The notes below the pieces were generated by a model that searched no databases, had not been told where the DNA came from, and was given only the letters and a program-made list of their open reading frames with translations. From Clostridiales bacterium (GTDB taxonomy: Bacteria; Bacillota; Clostridia; Oscillospirales; CAG-272), in the NCBI GenBank assembly GCA_012800735.1, contig JAAZIU010000022.1, positions 62,001 through 126,000 on the forward strand: 64,000 nucleotides of DNA. The letters are read 5' to 3'. A program made the translations under genes and the position numbers. Of this stretch, positions 33,810 to 42,508 are shown piece by piece (within the stretch, counting starts at the first letter, position 1; each line of letters begins with the position of its first letter).

Positions 33810-35540
33810 ATGAATAACTGTTTTGAAAAAGAATTCGCGCGCTGGGATGAGCTGGTTCCGGAGGATTCGCCCCTTCGCGCCGACATCGAGGAGCTTCGCT
33901 CCGACGCCGTAAAACGCGAGTTTTATTTCACATCGCCGCTTGCCTTCGGCACCGCCGGACTTCGCGGCATCATGACCGCCGGCATAAACGCGATGAACGT
34001 CTATACCGTCGCGCAGGCGACGAAAGGCTTCGCCGACTACATAAACGAAGCCTCTCCCGACAACCGCAGCTGCGTTATCGGCTACGACAGCCGCATCAAC
34101 AGCGAGAAATTCGCGAAAGCCGCCGCCGCAGTGATGGCGGCGAACGGCGTTAAAGTCTGGCTCTTTGACGAACTCCGCCCGACGCCGGTGCTTTCGTTTG
34201 CCGTCCGCCGCCTCGGTTCCGCCGCCGGCATAAACGTTACCGCCTCGCACAACCCCAAGCAGTACAACGGCTATAAAGCCTACTGGGAAGACGGCGCGCA
34301 GCTCGCCCCCGAACAGGCGACAGCCGTCGAAAACTACATCCGCCGCGCCGATCTCTTTTACGCGGCAGAGAGCGTATCCGACTTCGATTCGCTTCTTGCC
34401 GAGGGCAAGATTATATATGTCGGTGCCGAGATCGACGAGGAATACCTCGAAAACGTCATCGCGCAGCAGGTCGACAAAACCGCCGTCCGCAAAGCCGCCG
34501 ACGAGTTAAAAATAGTATATACCCCTCTCCACGGCACCGGCTACCGGCTTATCCCGGAGACGCTTTCCCGCATCGGACTCCGGCACCTAATCAAAGTCGA
34601 GGAACAGTTTGTTCTTGACGGCTCTTTCCCGACCGTCGCATTCCCAAACCCCGAATATCCCGACGTATTTAAATTGGGTATTGCCCTCGCCGACGAAAAC
34701 GGCTCCGACCTCATCATCGCGACCGACCCCGACGCCGACCGCGTCGGAATCATGGCGCGGAACAAAGACGGGAAATTCGTAACCTTCACCGGCAACCAGG
34801 TGGGCGCGCTGCTGCTCGAATACATCGCCCGCACCCTCAAAGACCAGGGCAGAATGCCCGACGACGCCTACGCGATCAAGACCATCGTCACGACCGAGCT
34901 TGTCTCGGAGATCTGCCGCCGCCACGGCATCACCCTCTACAACGTCCTCACCGGATTCAAATATATAGGTGAAGTCATCAAAAGCTGCGAAGAAAGCGGC
35001 AAAGGCACCTTCCTGCTCGGATTTGAAGAGAGCTACGGCTATCTGCGCGGCAGCTACGCCCGCGACAAGGACGCCGTTGTCGCTACCGGCCTTATCGTCG
35101 AGATGGCGGCGCATTTCAAGCTCCGCGGCAAAACCCTCTGCGACGCTCTGGACGAGCTTTATGAGGAATACGGCAGCTGGCGGGAAGGCGTCGACAATAT
35201 CGCGATGGAAGGCATCGACGGCCCTGCCCGCATGGCGTCCGCAATGAACGGTCTCCGCGAAAACCCGCCGAAGCAGCTCTGCGGCCGCAGGGTTAAATAT
35301 GTCCGCGACTATCAAAAGGGAACTATCCTCGACACCGAATCCGGCGCAACTTCCCCGACCAACTTGCCGCCCTCCAACGTCCTATATTTCGAGACCGACG
35401 ACCGAAACGTCGTCGTCATCCGACCCAGCGGCACCGAACCGAAAATCAAAATTTACTACCTGATGCACGCCGCCACCTTCCCCGAAGCCGACGCCCTCGT
35501 AGCCGAGGCGAAGGGGGAGATGAAGAAATTGATGGGGTAA
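33810..35540 (+). CDS. Phospho-sugar mutase (phosphoglucomutase/phosphomannomutase)
   Basis: The 576-residue alpha-D-phosphohexomutase interconverts hexose 1- and 6-phosphates. GTAGLRGIMTAG is the entry motif, VTASHNPKQYNGYK holds the phosphoserine, DPDADRVGI the Mg2+-binding Asp triplet, GFEESYGYL the sugar-binding loop, and VIRPSGTEPKIKIYY the phosphate-binding loop. This is the 550-600 residue Gram-positive PgcA-like form. The ATG at 33810 after AAAGAGGG is chosen over an in-frame start 63 bases earlier. It would channel glucose, galactose or mannose units released by the glycosidases. Confidence 0.93.
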   Translation: MNNCFEKEFARWDELVPEDSPLRADIEELRSDAVKREFYFTSPLAFGTAGLRGIMTAGINAMNVYTVAQATKGFADYINEASPDNRSCVIGYDSRINSEKFAKAAAAVMAANGVKVWLFDELRPTPVLSFAVRRLGSAAGINVTASHNPKQYNGYKAYWEDGAQLAPEQATAVENYIRRADLFYAAESVSDFDSLLAEGKIIYVGAEIDEEYLENVIAQQVDKTAVRKAADELKIVYTPLHGTGYRLIPETLSRIGLRHLIKVEEQFVLDGSFPTVAFPNPEYPDVFKLGIALADENGSDLIIATDPDADRVGIMARNKDGKFVTFTGNQVGALLLEYIARTLKDQGRMPDDAYAIKTIVTTELVSEICRRHGITLYNVLTGFKYIGEVIKSCEESGKGTFLLGFEESYGYLRGSYARDKDAVVATGLIVEMAAHFKLRGKTLCDALDELYEEYGSWREGVDNIAMEGIDGPARMASAMNGLRENPPKQLCGRRVKYVRDYQKGTILDTESGATSPTNLPPSNVLYFETDDRNVVVIRPSGTEPKIKIYYLMHAATFPEADALVAEAKGEMKKLMG

Positions 35541-35551
35541 AATATTTTTCC

Positions 35552-35582
35552 GGGAGGCTTTTTCGGAAGAAAAGGCCTCCCC
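35552..35582 (+). terminator. Terminator of phospho-sugar mutase gene
   Basis: GGGAGGC-TTTT and AAAA-GGCCTCCC form a hairpin 11 bases after the stop. The downstream T run is short; a second small palindrome TTGCGC-AA-GCGCAA follows at 35584-35597. Confidence 0.5.
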
Positions 35583-35658
35583 TTTGCGCAAGCGCAAGAA
35601 AAAGCCCGTTTTTTGAAGACCTTTCGGTAATTTATTAAAATCGGCATTATTAATAAAA

Positions 35659-35706
35659 AAGATTTCCCTCCCATGGTAAAATGAAAATCACCATGGGAGG
35701 GATTTT
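35659..35706. terminator. Bidirectional terminator hairpin
   Basis: CCTCCCATGGT and ACCATGGGAGG form a perfect 11-base stem, extended by AAAT/ATTTT pairs, with T runs on both strands. Confidence 0.75.
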
Positions 35707-35714
35707 CTGTCGGC

Positions 35715-35745
35715 AAAACAAAAAAGGAGCGAATTTCTCCGCTCC
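35715..35745 (-). terminator. Terminator of glycyl radical enzyme 1
   Basis: On the minus strand GGAGCG pairs with CGCTCC (35726-35745) and is followed by TTTTTTGTTTTG. The same 20 bases recur at 38107-38126. Confidence 0.85.
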
Positions 35746-35774
35746 GGTGATTGTTTTAAAGCTCGCTCAACGCT

Positions 35775-38021
35775 TCACTCCGCGTGCTTCGTCCTTGCAA
35801 TTATGTGATCCTGCAATTCGCGGTGAAGGAAATTGAACTTCTGGCTGAAACCGGATACCCGGACGGCGAGGTTCGGGTAATTCTCCGGGTGCTTCTGCGC
35901 GTCGCGGAGGGTGTCGGCGGAGACGATGTTGAACTGCACGTTCGACACTCCGAGTTCGGCGGCGCCGAGCATCAGCCCGACTATGCGGTCGAGGGTGTCG
36001 TCCTTGAACAGCTTCGGATCGGCTTCGACTATCGCCGAGGTGGTGCCGGGAGTTTTCTTTGTCGGCAGCTTTGAGAGCGACTTCATAAGCGCGGTCAGCC
36101 CTTCTTTGTCGCGTCCCTGCATCGGCGATGCGCTGTATGCGATAATCTCCCCGCAGCGCCGCCCGTCGGGAGTTGCCGCCGTCAGTCTGCCGTGGTCAAT
36201 CATCCAAAAGAAGGTGAACGGCTGGGCGTGGAAGGAATATCCGGTCCTCTCCGATTCCTCTCTGAGGCAGTCACAGGCGTATTCGGTAAGAGCTGCCGCG
36301 ATGCCGTCGACGAAATCGCTGTCGTTGCCGAATTTCGGCGCGCGGTTCAGAAACTCAAGCCGCATCCCCTCGTCCGGCCAGTTATTTTTCAGCTGATATA
36401 AAAGCTCCTCCATGGCGCAGTATTTTCTGTCATACACCATCGTCTTTATCGCCGCCATCGAGTCGGCAAGGTTGGGAATCCCCATCAGCATTACCTGATA
36501 GTAATCGTAAAGCGCGCCCCTCGCATTGAAGTCAACCCCGCGTTCGGTGCAGCCCTCGGTGAGCAGCGATTTCACCGGCTTCGGGTCGTTGACTTCGGAA
36601 TTCGGCATATAGTTTACCGCGATATTCGCCGTTGCGCGGATGATATGCTTTATCTGCGCCTTGACGGCGTCCATAAGCATATCAAAATTCTCAAACGTCA
36701 GCGGATCGCCTGTTTCGGCGCCGGGTCTGAGATTCGGGTCAAACATGCTGTACCCGTCCGCGAGGGCGTATTCAACGGCTTTTAAAAGATTCGAGCGGCT
36801 GTTGACCGCATGGGGATTCGATTTGCCGGGAATAACCGTCTCAACGCAGCCTATCTGCGTGTAATCGCAGGCGTCTTCATAAGAAATCCCGGCTGAAACA
36901 AGCGCGGGAATCATCACATCGTCGTTGAAGAAGAAGGGGATGCCCTTGCCCACCCTCCCGACGACTTCCAGCGCACGGCGCAAAAAAGCCCTGTCGGTCG
37001 AAGCGTCAAACCGCACAGAGAGACAGCGGACGAAGTCAAGCGCTTCGGTGACGTCGAGCATAAGATATGAAAGCTCGTTTACATCGGAGCTGCCGTCCGG
37101 CGCGCGTCCGCCGACGCACGACTGCTGCACGTCGTAATCGCGGTAAAGCTTTATCCAGAGACAGCAGAGCAGCTCGAAAGCCTGCTCTTTTGTAAGAACT
37201 CCGCTGTCGATATCGCGGCGGTAGTATGGGTAAAGAATTTTGTCAAGCCGTCCGACGGAGTTGGCGTTTATATGGTCCTCCCAGGTGTTGACAATATGGG
37301 CAAACCAAATGCTTTGCACCGCCTCGCGGAAGCTGCGCGCTCCGTAAGCCGGAACCCGCATGCAGACTTCGGCTATGTCGTCCCGGCCGATCCGCCGGGC
37401 TTCGGCGGCGTAATTTTCACCGAATACGCACCCGGCTTCGCAGATCATTCTAAGCGCTTTATAATAGCTGCCGTCGCCGTTAAGTTCGGCGTACCGGTTG
37501 ACTTCATCAAGAATCCCGGAAAAGCCTGTTTTCAGCACCTTTTCGTAGCCGATTACCGAGTGATTGGCGGTAATGCTTGAGCTGCCCGCCGAATTTATGG
37601 CGGTCATCTCCGCCATCAGCCGACGTTCCTTTTCGGTAAGGCTTTCGGCCGGCGCAAGCCAGGTATAGCCTTTGACTTGATTTTCTGGGTCAAAATACCA
37701 ATTTATCTGCTCGTCGGAAAAACCGTTCCGACGAAATATCTCTGTATCGCGGTCTTTGTCGCCGGTAAGTCCCGAATGTTCTCCGTCGCCGAAGTTATAG
37801 CCGACAATAAGCTCTCCCTCGGCGATGACCGGCGCCGCGTACCGCATAACCGAAGCTGTCGCGGCGGCGCTGAGGGTGATGTTCGAATATAAAGAGGGGT
37901 CGAGGTTGACCTTTCCCCATTTGCTCCAGAAGGCGTGCTGCGCGCAGATTTTAGAAGCAAAAGTCTTTTTGTTGACCGCATCGTCCCGCAAAGCTTTGCA
38001 GCGCTCGGATAAAACAAACAT
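35775..38021 (-). CDS. Glycyl radical enzyme 1 (PFL/dehydratase family)
   Basis: The 748-residue protein is a glycyl radical enzyme. The catalytic Cys and neighbouring Glu lie in YTQIGCVETVIPG; the C-x-E pattern is that of dehydratase and lyase members rather than pyruvate formate-lyase, which has a Cys-Cys pair. The radical Gly is in LAVRVSGFSQKF near the C-terminus, where a Phe stands in place of the usual Tyr. The activating radical SAM enzyme is not encoded nearby. Such enzymes are destroyed by oxygen, so the host is anaerobic. The ATG at 38021 with GAGGTG is used; a longer frame would swallow the promoter. Substrate unknown; glycerol, diol, hydroxyproline and choline types are possibilities. 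Confidence 0.87.
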   Translation of the reverse strand: MFVLSERCKALRDDAVNKKTFASKICAQHAFWSKWGKVNLDPSLYSNITLSAAATASVMRYAAPVIAEGELIVGYNFGDGEHSGLTGDKDRDTEIFRRNGFSDEQINWYFDPENQVKGYTWLAPAESLTEKERRLMAEMTAINSAGSSSITANHSVIGYEKVLKTGFSGILDEVNRYAELNGDGSYYKALRMICEAGCVFGENYAAEARRIGRDDIAEVCMRVPAYGARSFREAVQSIWFAHIVNTWEDHINANSVGRLDKILYPYYRRDIDSGVLTKEQAFELLCCLWIKLYRDYDVQQSCVGGRAPDGSSDVNELSYLMLDVTEALDFVRCLSVRFDASTDRAFLRRALEVVGRVGKGIPFFFNDDVMIPALVSAGISYEDACDYTQIGCVETVIPGKSNPHAVNSRSNLLKAVEYALADGYSMFDPNLRPGAETGDPLTFENFDMLMDAVKAQIKHIIRATANIAVNYMPNSEVNDPKPVKSLLTEGCTERGVDFNARGALYDYYQVMLMGIPNLADSMAAIKTMVYDRKYCAMEELLYQLKNNWPDEGMRLEFLNRAPKFGNDSDFVDGIAAALTEYACDCLREESERTGYSFHAQPFTFFWMIDHGRLTAATPDGRRCGEIIAYSASPMQGRDKEGLTALMKSLSKLPTKKTPGTTSAIVEADPKLFKDDTLDRIVGLMLGAAELGVSNVQFNIVSADTLRDAQKHPENYPNLAVRVSGFSQKFNFLHRELQDHIIARTKHAE

Positions 38022-38054
38022 ACCGCACCTCTGTGTTTCTGTGTCTTTTTTATA

Positions 38055-38083
38055 ATTATAACATCGGGGGAAGGGAATGTCAA
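38055..38083 (-). promoter_or_regulatory. Promoter of glycyl radical enzyme 1
   Basis: On the minus strand TTGACA (38078-38083) and TATAAT (38055-38060) are 17 bases apart. Confidence 0.82.
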
Positions 38084-38106
38084 TGATTTTCGAAAAAACG
38101 AAGGAC

Positions 38107-38126
38107 GGAGCGAATTTCTCCGCTCC
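38107..38126 (-). terminator. Terminator of unknown 175-residue gene
   Basis: The hairpin is identical over 20 bases to the one at 35726-35745. On the minus strand it is followed by a T-rich stretch ending TTTTTT about 17 bases later, 41 bases after the gene's stop. Confidence 0.65.
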
Positions 38127-38167
38127 GCAATTAATAATCATATTATACAAAATTTCATACGAATCGA

Positions 38168-38695
38168 TTATCTGCAGATACCCACCGTTATGTTCGGAGT
38201 CGTTTTTGCTTCTCCGACGGTTTTCGTTTTCTTATAGGCGTCGCTGATTGTTTCACAAAATTCGCCGACATGGATTTTGCATTTCTCGAATTCATCGGGC
38301 GCGGGGTTGCCTTCCCGTAACGAGAACAAAATTTCACTGACATTATCATTGTCAAGAATGTCCGAGAAAAATTTCTGTACGCCCGGCAGCCGGGAACGCG
38401 ATAAATCTATGCCGACGCCCTCGCCTTTGTCGTTATAAATCACCGGAGCAAACAGATTTTCACTCTGAGACCACCACGGCGATTCGGTCAATTCGTAAAT
38501 CATGGTCGATTTTTCGGCGACAAATCCGCCGTTTGTTTTGTATTTGCTCATCGCGTAATCGGACAAATTGTAAGACATATTGATGCCGATCCTGTTTTTG
38601 TTCGCCGCTTCCCCGATGAAGTATGAAATGTCATCATACATTGCGTCGGACAGGGTGTCCTTAAAATAAATGATTCCGGTTGCCAAAATGCTCAT
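38168..38695 (-). CDS. Unknown 175-residue cytoplasmic protein
   Basis: No family is recognised. The protein is soluble by appearance, without a signal peptide or membrane helix, and mixes short hydrophobic strands (ILATGIIYF) with acidic and amidic stretches. Visible features are two Trp in ESPWWSQSENLFAP, VGIDLSRSRLPGVQKFF and DEFEKCKIHVGEFCET. The ATG at 38695 has AGGAG six bases upstream, and the gene is bounded by its own promoter and terminator, so it is a real single-gene unit. A start 63 bases earlier would fall in the leader. Function unknown. Confidence 0.75.
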   Translation of the reverse strand: MSILATGIIYFKDTLSDAMYDDISYFIGEAANKNRIGINMSYNLSDYAMSKYKTNGGFVAEKSTMIYELTESPWWSQSENLFAPVIYNDKGEGVGIDLSRSRLPGVQKFFSDILDNDNVSEILFSLREGNPAPDEFEKCKIHVGEFCETISDAYKKTKTVGEAKTTPNITVGICR

Positions 38696-38746
38696 GGCTG
38701 TCTCCTTTCGGTTATTTTTAAGATAAGCTGTCGCTTTCTTACAATA

Positions 38747-38775
38747 TTTATAACACAAAGCCGATTATTTGTCAA
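38747..38775 (-). promoter_or_regulatory. Promoter of unknown 175-residue gene
   Basis: On the minus strand TTGACA (38770-38775) and TATAAA (38747-38752) are 17 bases apart. Confidence 0.75.
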
Positions 38776-38872
38776 GCGGTTTTTGTGATTATTTTACATA
38801 AAGCTTGTATATTAAACTCACGGCAGGCGGGTTGATATTTATGTGTTTTCGGAACAACATATGAACAAATCT

Positions 38873-38900
38873 CCCGCCGTCCGAATACTCGGACGGCGGG
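38873..38900 (-). terminator. Hairpin downstream of typA
   Basis: CCCGCCGTCCGA and TCGGACGGCGGG form a perfect 12-base stem with a 4-base loop, 21 bases after the typA stop. The T run on the minus strand is weak. Confidence 0.7.
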
Positions 38901-38921
38901 CTGCCCCGAACACCGCCGGGG

Positions 38922-40760
38922 TTATTGATTTTCTTCCTTTTTCTGCCTCGCCTGCGCTCTGAGGCGCAGCTCGGTGTTGAGGATGCTCTTTCTGAGACGA
39001 ATATTCTTCGGCGTAACCTCGATAAGCTCGTCGGGGGCGATGTATTCAATAGCTTCTTCAAGGCTCATCCGTATCGGCGGCGTCAGTATCAGCGCTTCGT
39101 CGGCGCCGGTCGAGCGGATCGCCGTCAGGTGCTTTTTCTTGCAGACGTTGATTGGAATATCCCCCTGCTTCGGGTTCTCGCCTACTATCATTCCCTCATA
39201 GACCTGCGTCTGGCTGCCGATGAATAAAGCGCCTCTGTCCTGCGCTCCGTAACAGCCGTAAGCGGTCGACTCGCCGTCCTCCGAAGCAACGAGGGAGCCG
39301 GTCAGCCGCGTCAAAGATGCGCCGGATTTATACGGCCGATATCCGTCGAAAACCGAGTTCAAAATTCCCTCGCCGCGGGTATCGGTCATAAACTGCGAGC
39401 GATAGCCGAAGAATAACCGGGTCGGGATAATATATTCAATGCGGGTGCGGGAGCCGCGGAGCCCCATGGTGATAAGCTCGGCGTGGCGGGCGCCCATCTT
39501 TTCCATTACCGAGCCGACGGCTGCTTCCGGAACGTCGATTATAACCTTCTCGACAGGCTCCATTCGAACTCCGTCGACTTCCTGATACAGAACATGCGGC
39601 GACGAAACGGCAAGCTCATAGCCTTCCCGACGCATATTTTCGATCAAAATCGCAAGGTGCATCTCGCCGCGTCCGGCGACAAGAAATTCGTCGGTAGTAA
39701 CCCCGTCGCTGACGCGGAGGGAGACGTCGCGGAGCAGCTCTTTGTAAAGTCGGGCGCGGAGCTGGCGAGAGGTAACGAACTTACCCTCTCTGCCGGCAAA
39801 CGGGCTGTTATTTACCGAGAAAGTCATCTCAATCGTCGGCTCTCCGATTTTTACAAACGGCAGCGGCGTCGGGGCGAGCGGAGATGTCACCGTGTCGCCG
39901 ATGGTGATATTTTCGACGCCGGAAAAGCAAACTATGTCGCCGACGGTCGCCGTTTCGACCGGGGCGCGGTTAAGTCCGTCGAACTGGTATATAGAAACTA
40001 TCTTCGAGCGATAGTTTGTCTCCGAGTCGTGGTAGTTTTTAACGACGATATCTTCGTTTACGCGGACGCCGCCGCGATCGACGCGGCCGATACCGATTCT
40101 TCCGACATAGTCGTTGTAATCGATGCTGGAAACGAGCAGCTGAAGTCCGCCGTCCTCATCTCCCTCGGGAGCGGGAATGTGGTTCAGAATTGCGTCGAAC
40201 AGCGGCTTTAAGTCCTCTCCCGGAAAGTCCGGAGAAAGGGAGGCGGTGCCGGCGCGCCCGGAGCAATAAATGACCGGCGAGTCTATCTGTTCGTCCGTCG
40301 CGTCAAGGTCGAGCAGAAGCTCAAGCACTTCGTCTTCAACTTCGCCGAGACGGGCGTCCGGCTTGTCTATCTTATTTATCACGACGATTACGCGGTGGTT
40401 GAGCGCCAGCGCCTTTTCAAGCACAAAGCGGGTCTGCGGCATCGGCCCTTCGGCGGCGTCGACAAGGAGCAACACTCCGTCGACCATCTTCATCGACCGC
40501 TCGACTTCTCCGCCGAAATCGGCGTGGCCGGGGGTGTCGACGATGTTTATCTTGACGTCGTTGTAATGAACCGCGGTGTTTTTGGCGAGGATGGTAATCC
40601 CGCGCTCTCTTTCAAGGTCGTTTGAGTCCATGACCCGCGTTTCGACCTGCTGATTGTCGCGGAAGACGTTGCCCTGCTGGAGCATCTGGTCGACTAAGGT
40701 GGTTTTGCCGTGGTCGACGTGGGCTATTATCGCAATATTGCGGAGATCGTTTCTAACCAT
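38922..40760 (-). CDS. typA: GTPase TypA/BipA
   Basis: The 612-residue translation-factor-like GTPase binds the ribosome and aids 50S assembly and stress growth. The G1 motif is AHVDHGKTTL, the G3 motif DTPGHADFGGEVERSM, and the G4 motif INKIDKPDAR. EF-G-like domains follow, and the C-terminal BipA-specific part includes GYRSQFMTDTRGEG. The ATG at 40760 (MVRNDLRNIAI) is the family's usual start; an 84-base longer frame is upstream leader. Confidence 0.97.
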   Translation of the reverse strand: MVRNDLRNIAIIAHVDHGKTTLVDQMLQQGNVFRDNQQVETRVMDSNDLERERGITILAKNTAVHYNDVKINIVDTPGHADFGGEVERSMKMVDGVLLLVDAAEGPMPQTRFVLEKALALNHRVIVVINKIDKPDARLGEVEDEVLELLLDLDATDEQIDSPVIYCSGRAGTASLSPDFPGEDLKPLFDAILNHIPAPEGDEDGGLQLLVSSIDYNDYVGRIGIGRVDRGGVRVNEDIVVKNYHDSETNYRSKIVSIYQFDGLNRAPVETATVGDIVCFSGVENITIGDTVTSPLAPTPLPFVKIGEPTIEMTFSVNNSPFAGREGKFVTSRQLRARLYKELLRDVSLRVSDGVTTDEFLVAGRGEMHLAILIENMRREGYELAVSSPHVLYQEVDGVRMEPVEKVIIDVPEAAVGSVMEKMGARHAELITMGLRGSRTRIEYIIPTRLFFGYRSQFMTDTRGEGILNSVFDGYRPYKSGASLTRLTGSLVASEDGESTAYGCYGAQDRGALFIGSQTQVYEGMIVGENPKQGDIPINVCKKKHLTAIRSTGADEALILTPPIRMSLEEAIEYIAPDELIEVTPKNIRLRKSILNTELRLRAQARQKKEENQ

Positions 40761-40853
40761 AAAAATTGTCCTGTAAATTTGTCTCGCTGAAGCGGCAAAA
40801 CGGCGTCGGATTCGATAATCCGGCGCCGCGGAAATATTAATCAAACAAAAAAT

Positions 40854-40882
40854 ATTTTACCATAAAAACGGCTGAAAGTCAA
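40854..40882 (-). promoter_or_regulatory. Promoter of typA
   Basis: On the minus strand TTGACT (40877-40882) and TAAAAT (40854-40859) are 17 bases apart, about 95 bases ahead of the start codon. Confidence 0.68.
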
Positions 40883-40953
40883 TAAATCGCCGTGAATATT
40901 AACAATATCACTATATGATTGCCGATTTTTGTTCAGGCGTTTCAGCGGGATTT

Positions 40954-42459
40954 TCACCCCTCAAACACGATGTTTTTGCAATGCTCGCTTACGCTCAACC
41001 CGAATTCATCGCCGGTGAGCCGTTTTCCGTCGACCGTGATGTTTCGAATTTTAATATCCCGACAGCAGTATTCATCGCTGTAACTTGAAAAGCTCGCCCA
41101 CGGCTTAAGACCGCCGGTCACAGCGATGTTTTCAAAAAGCAAGCCGCGATTTATTCCCCGCCGCTCGCCGCCGGCGGAATATTCGAAATGATACTCGACG
41201 ACCCCGCAGATGAGCGGCGGCTGATAGCCGGGCGTTATATCGCCGTACGGCTCGTCGTCGCGCTTTTGCAGCCGCGGCGGCGGGATCGTTTCGTCAAGCT
41301 CGACGCGGATATTGCGGTAGACCACGTCGTGAACGTCGGCGTAGTCGACGTTGCAGCAGTCGAGCACAGGGCCGCAGACATGGATTATATCGCAGTCGTC
41401 GAACAGGATATAGCGTATCTCCTCGGCGCGGGTTTCGGCGCCTATCTCAAGGCTTTTGCCCCAGTCGTTCCAGATGACGCAGTTTTTGACCAGTACGTTT
41501 TGGAATACGTCATATGACTCTCCGCCGCGGTACATCGCTTCCCGCACCGCTTTCTCGACGTCGCCCTCGTAATAGCAGTCGAAGCCCTTTATACAAATCG
41601 CGTCGTCGAAGGTGCGCAGAAAGCAGTTCTCGATGAAGACATCTTCGCAGTTATGCATGTCGATGCCGTCGGAGTTGTACCGCCAGCAGCCTATAATCTT
41701 GACGCCGCGAATCCAAAGCCGGCGGCAGCCGATCGGGCGGATGTTATAAACCAGCGAATCGCGTATCGTTATGCCGTCGATAAGGACGTCCGAGCAGTAT
41801 TCAAGCTGTATCGTGTGACGGCGAATCGCATTATTGACGGCGGCTTTGTTGTCTTCTTCACTTGCTTCGAAAAGAATCTGTTCTTTGTTGCGGCTGTTGT
41901 CGAGTATGCCGCGGCCTAAAATCGAGATTTTTTCGGCGTCTGTTGCCGTAACGCAGGCGTATACAACCGCTCCTGCGTCTAAATAAAGAGTCTCGCCGCT
42001 TTTAAGCTCGATATTGCCGACGTCATGCTCGCCGGGGCCGAAATATATGACGTTTTCGGCGGTTTTGTCTGGAATATTCGTTTCCGGCGCGTCGACGAAA
42101 AAGTGAAGCGCGTTTTTCCTGCCGTATGGCTCAAGCGTGAAGTAAGCCGGACGGGGCAAGGTAAAGCGAACCTTGCCGTCGGGAGAAAGTTCCGGAGTAA
42201 TTCCGAGGGAATAGGGGCGCAATACTACCTTTTCAGTCGGTTCGGGCAGAGTAATTTCAAAATTCAGCGGCTCGTCCGCCTCCATCGAGAGGAACTGAAT
42301 GATTTCGGTCTGATCGAGAGAGCGCTGATGTCCCGGCCAGCGGCGGTTGTACGGCATGGCGGAGACGCGGGCGGTATCGGTATTAACCGTTCTGCCGTTG
42401 ACTTTAACGGAATAACCGCCCTCCGCCGGATTTGAGACCGGGTAAAATCGTATGCTCAT
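40954..42459 (-). CDS. GH28 polygalacturonase-like enzyme
   Basis: The 501-residue protein has an N-terminal beta-sandwich (to about residue 130) followed by a right-handed beta-helix. The helix carries the GH28 catalytic patterns NSDGIDMHNCEDV and TFDDAICIKG, which provide the conserved Asp residues, then NCVIWNDWGKSLEIG. GH28 enzymes invert alpha-linked galacturonan or rhamnogalacturonan chains in pectin. There is no signal peptide, so it should degrade imported oligosaccharides. It follows glycyl radical enzyme 2 by 49 bases and shares its promoter. Fine substrate is not decided; related beta-helix families act on other glycans. Confidence 0.85.
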   Translation of the reverse strand: MSIRFYPVSNPAEGGYSVKVNGRTVNTDTARVSAMPYNRRWPGHQRSLDQTEIIQFLSMEADEPLNFEITLPEPTEKVVLRPYSLGITPELSPDGKVRFTLPRPAYFTLEPYGRKNALHFFVDAPETNIPDKTAENVIYFGPGEHDVGNIELKSGETLYLDAGAVVYACVTATDAEKISILGRGILDNSRNKEQILFEASEEDNKAAVNNAIRRHTIQLEYCSDVLIDGITIRDSLVYNIRPIGCRRLWIRGVKIIGCWRYNSDGIDMHNCEDVFIENCFLRTFDDAICIKGFDCYYEGDVEKAVREAMYRGGESYDVFQNVLVKNCVIWNDWGKSLEIGAETRAEEIRYILFDDCDIIHVCGPVLDCCNVDYADVHDVVYRNIRVELDETIPPPRLQKRDDEPYGDITPGYQPPLICGVVEYHFEYSAGGERRGINRGLLFENIAVTGGLKPWASFSSYSDEYCCRDIKIRNITVDGKRLTGDEFGLSVSEHCKNIVFEG

Positions 42460-42508
42460 TTTGTGTTCCGTTGGCTATATGTGTGACAATTACCAAGAGT
42501 ATGCCAAT

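Noticed and set aside
34587-35315. Open frame of 242 codons opposite the phospho-sugar mutase
   Set aside because: Shadow of a certain gene in GC-rich DNA.
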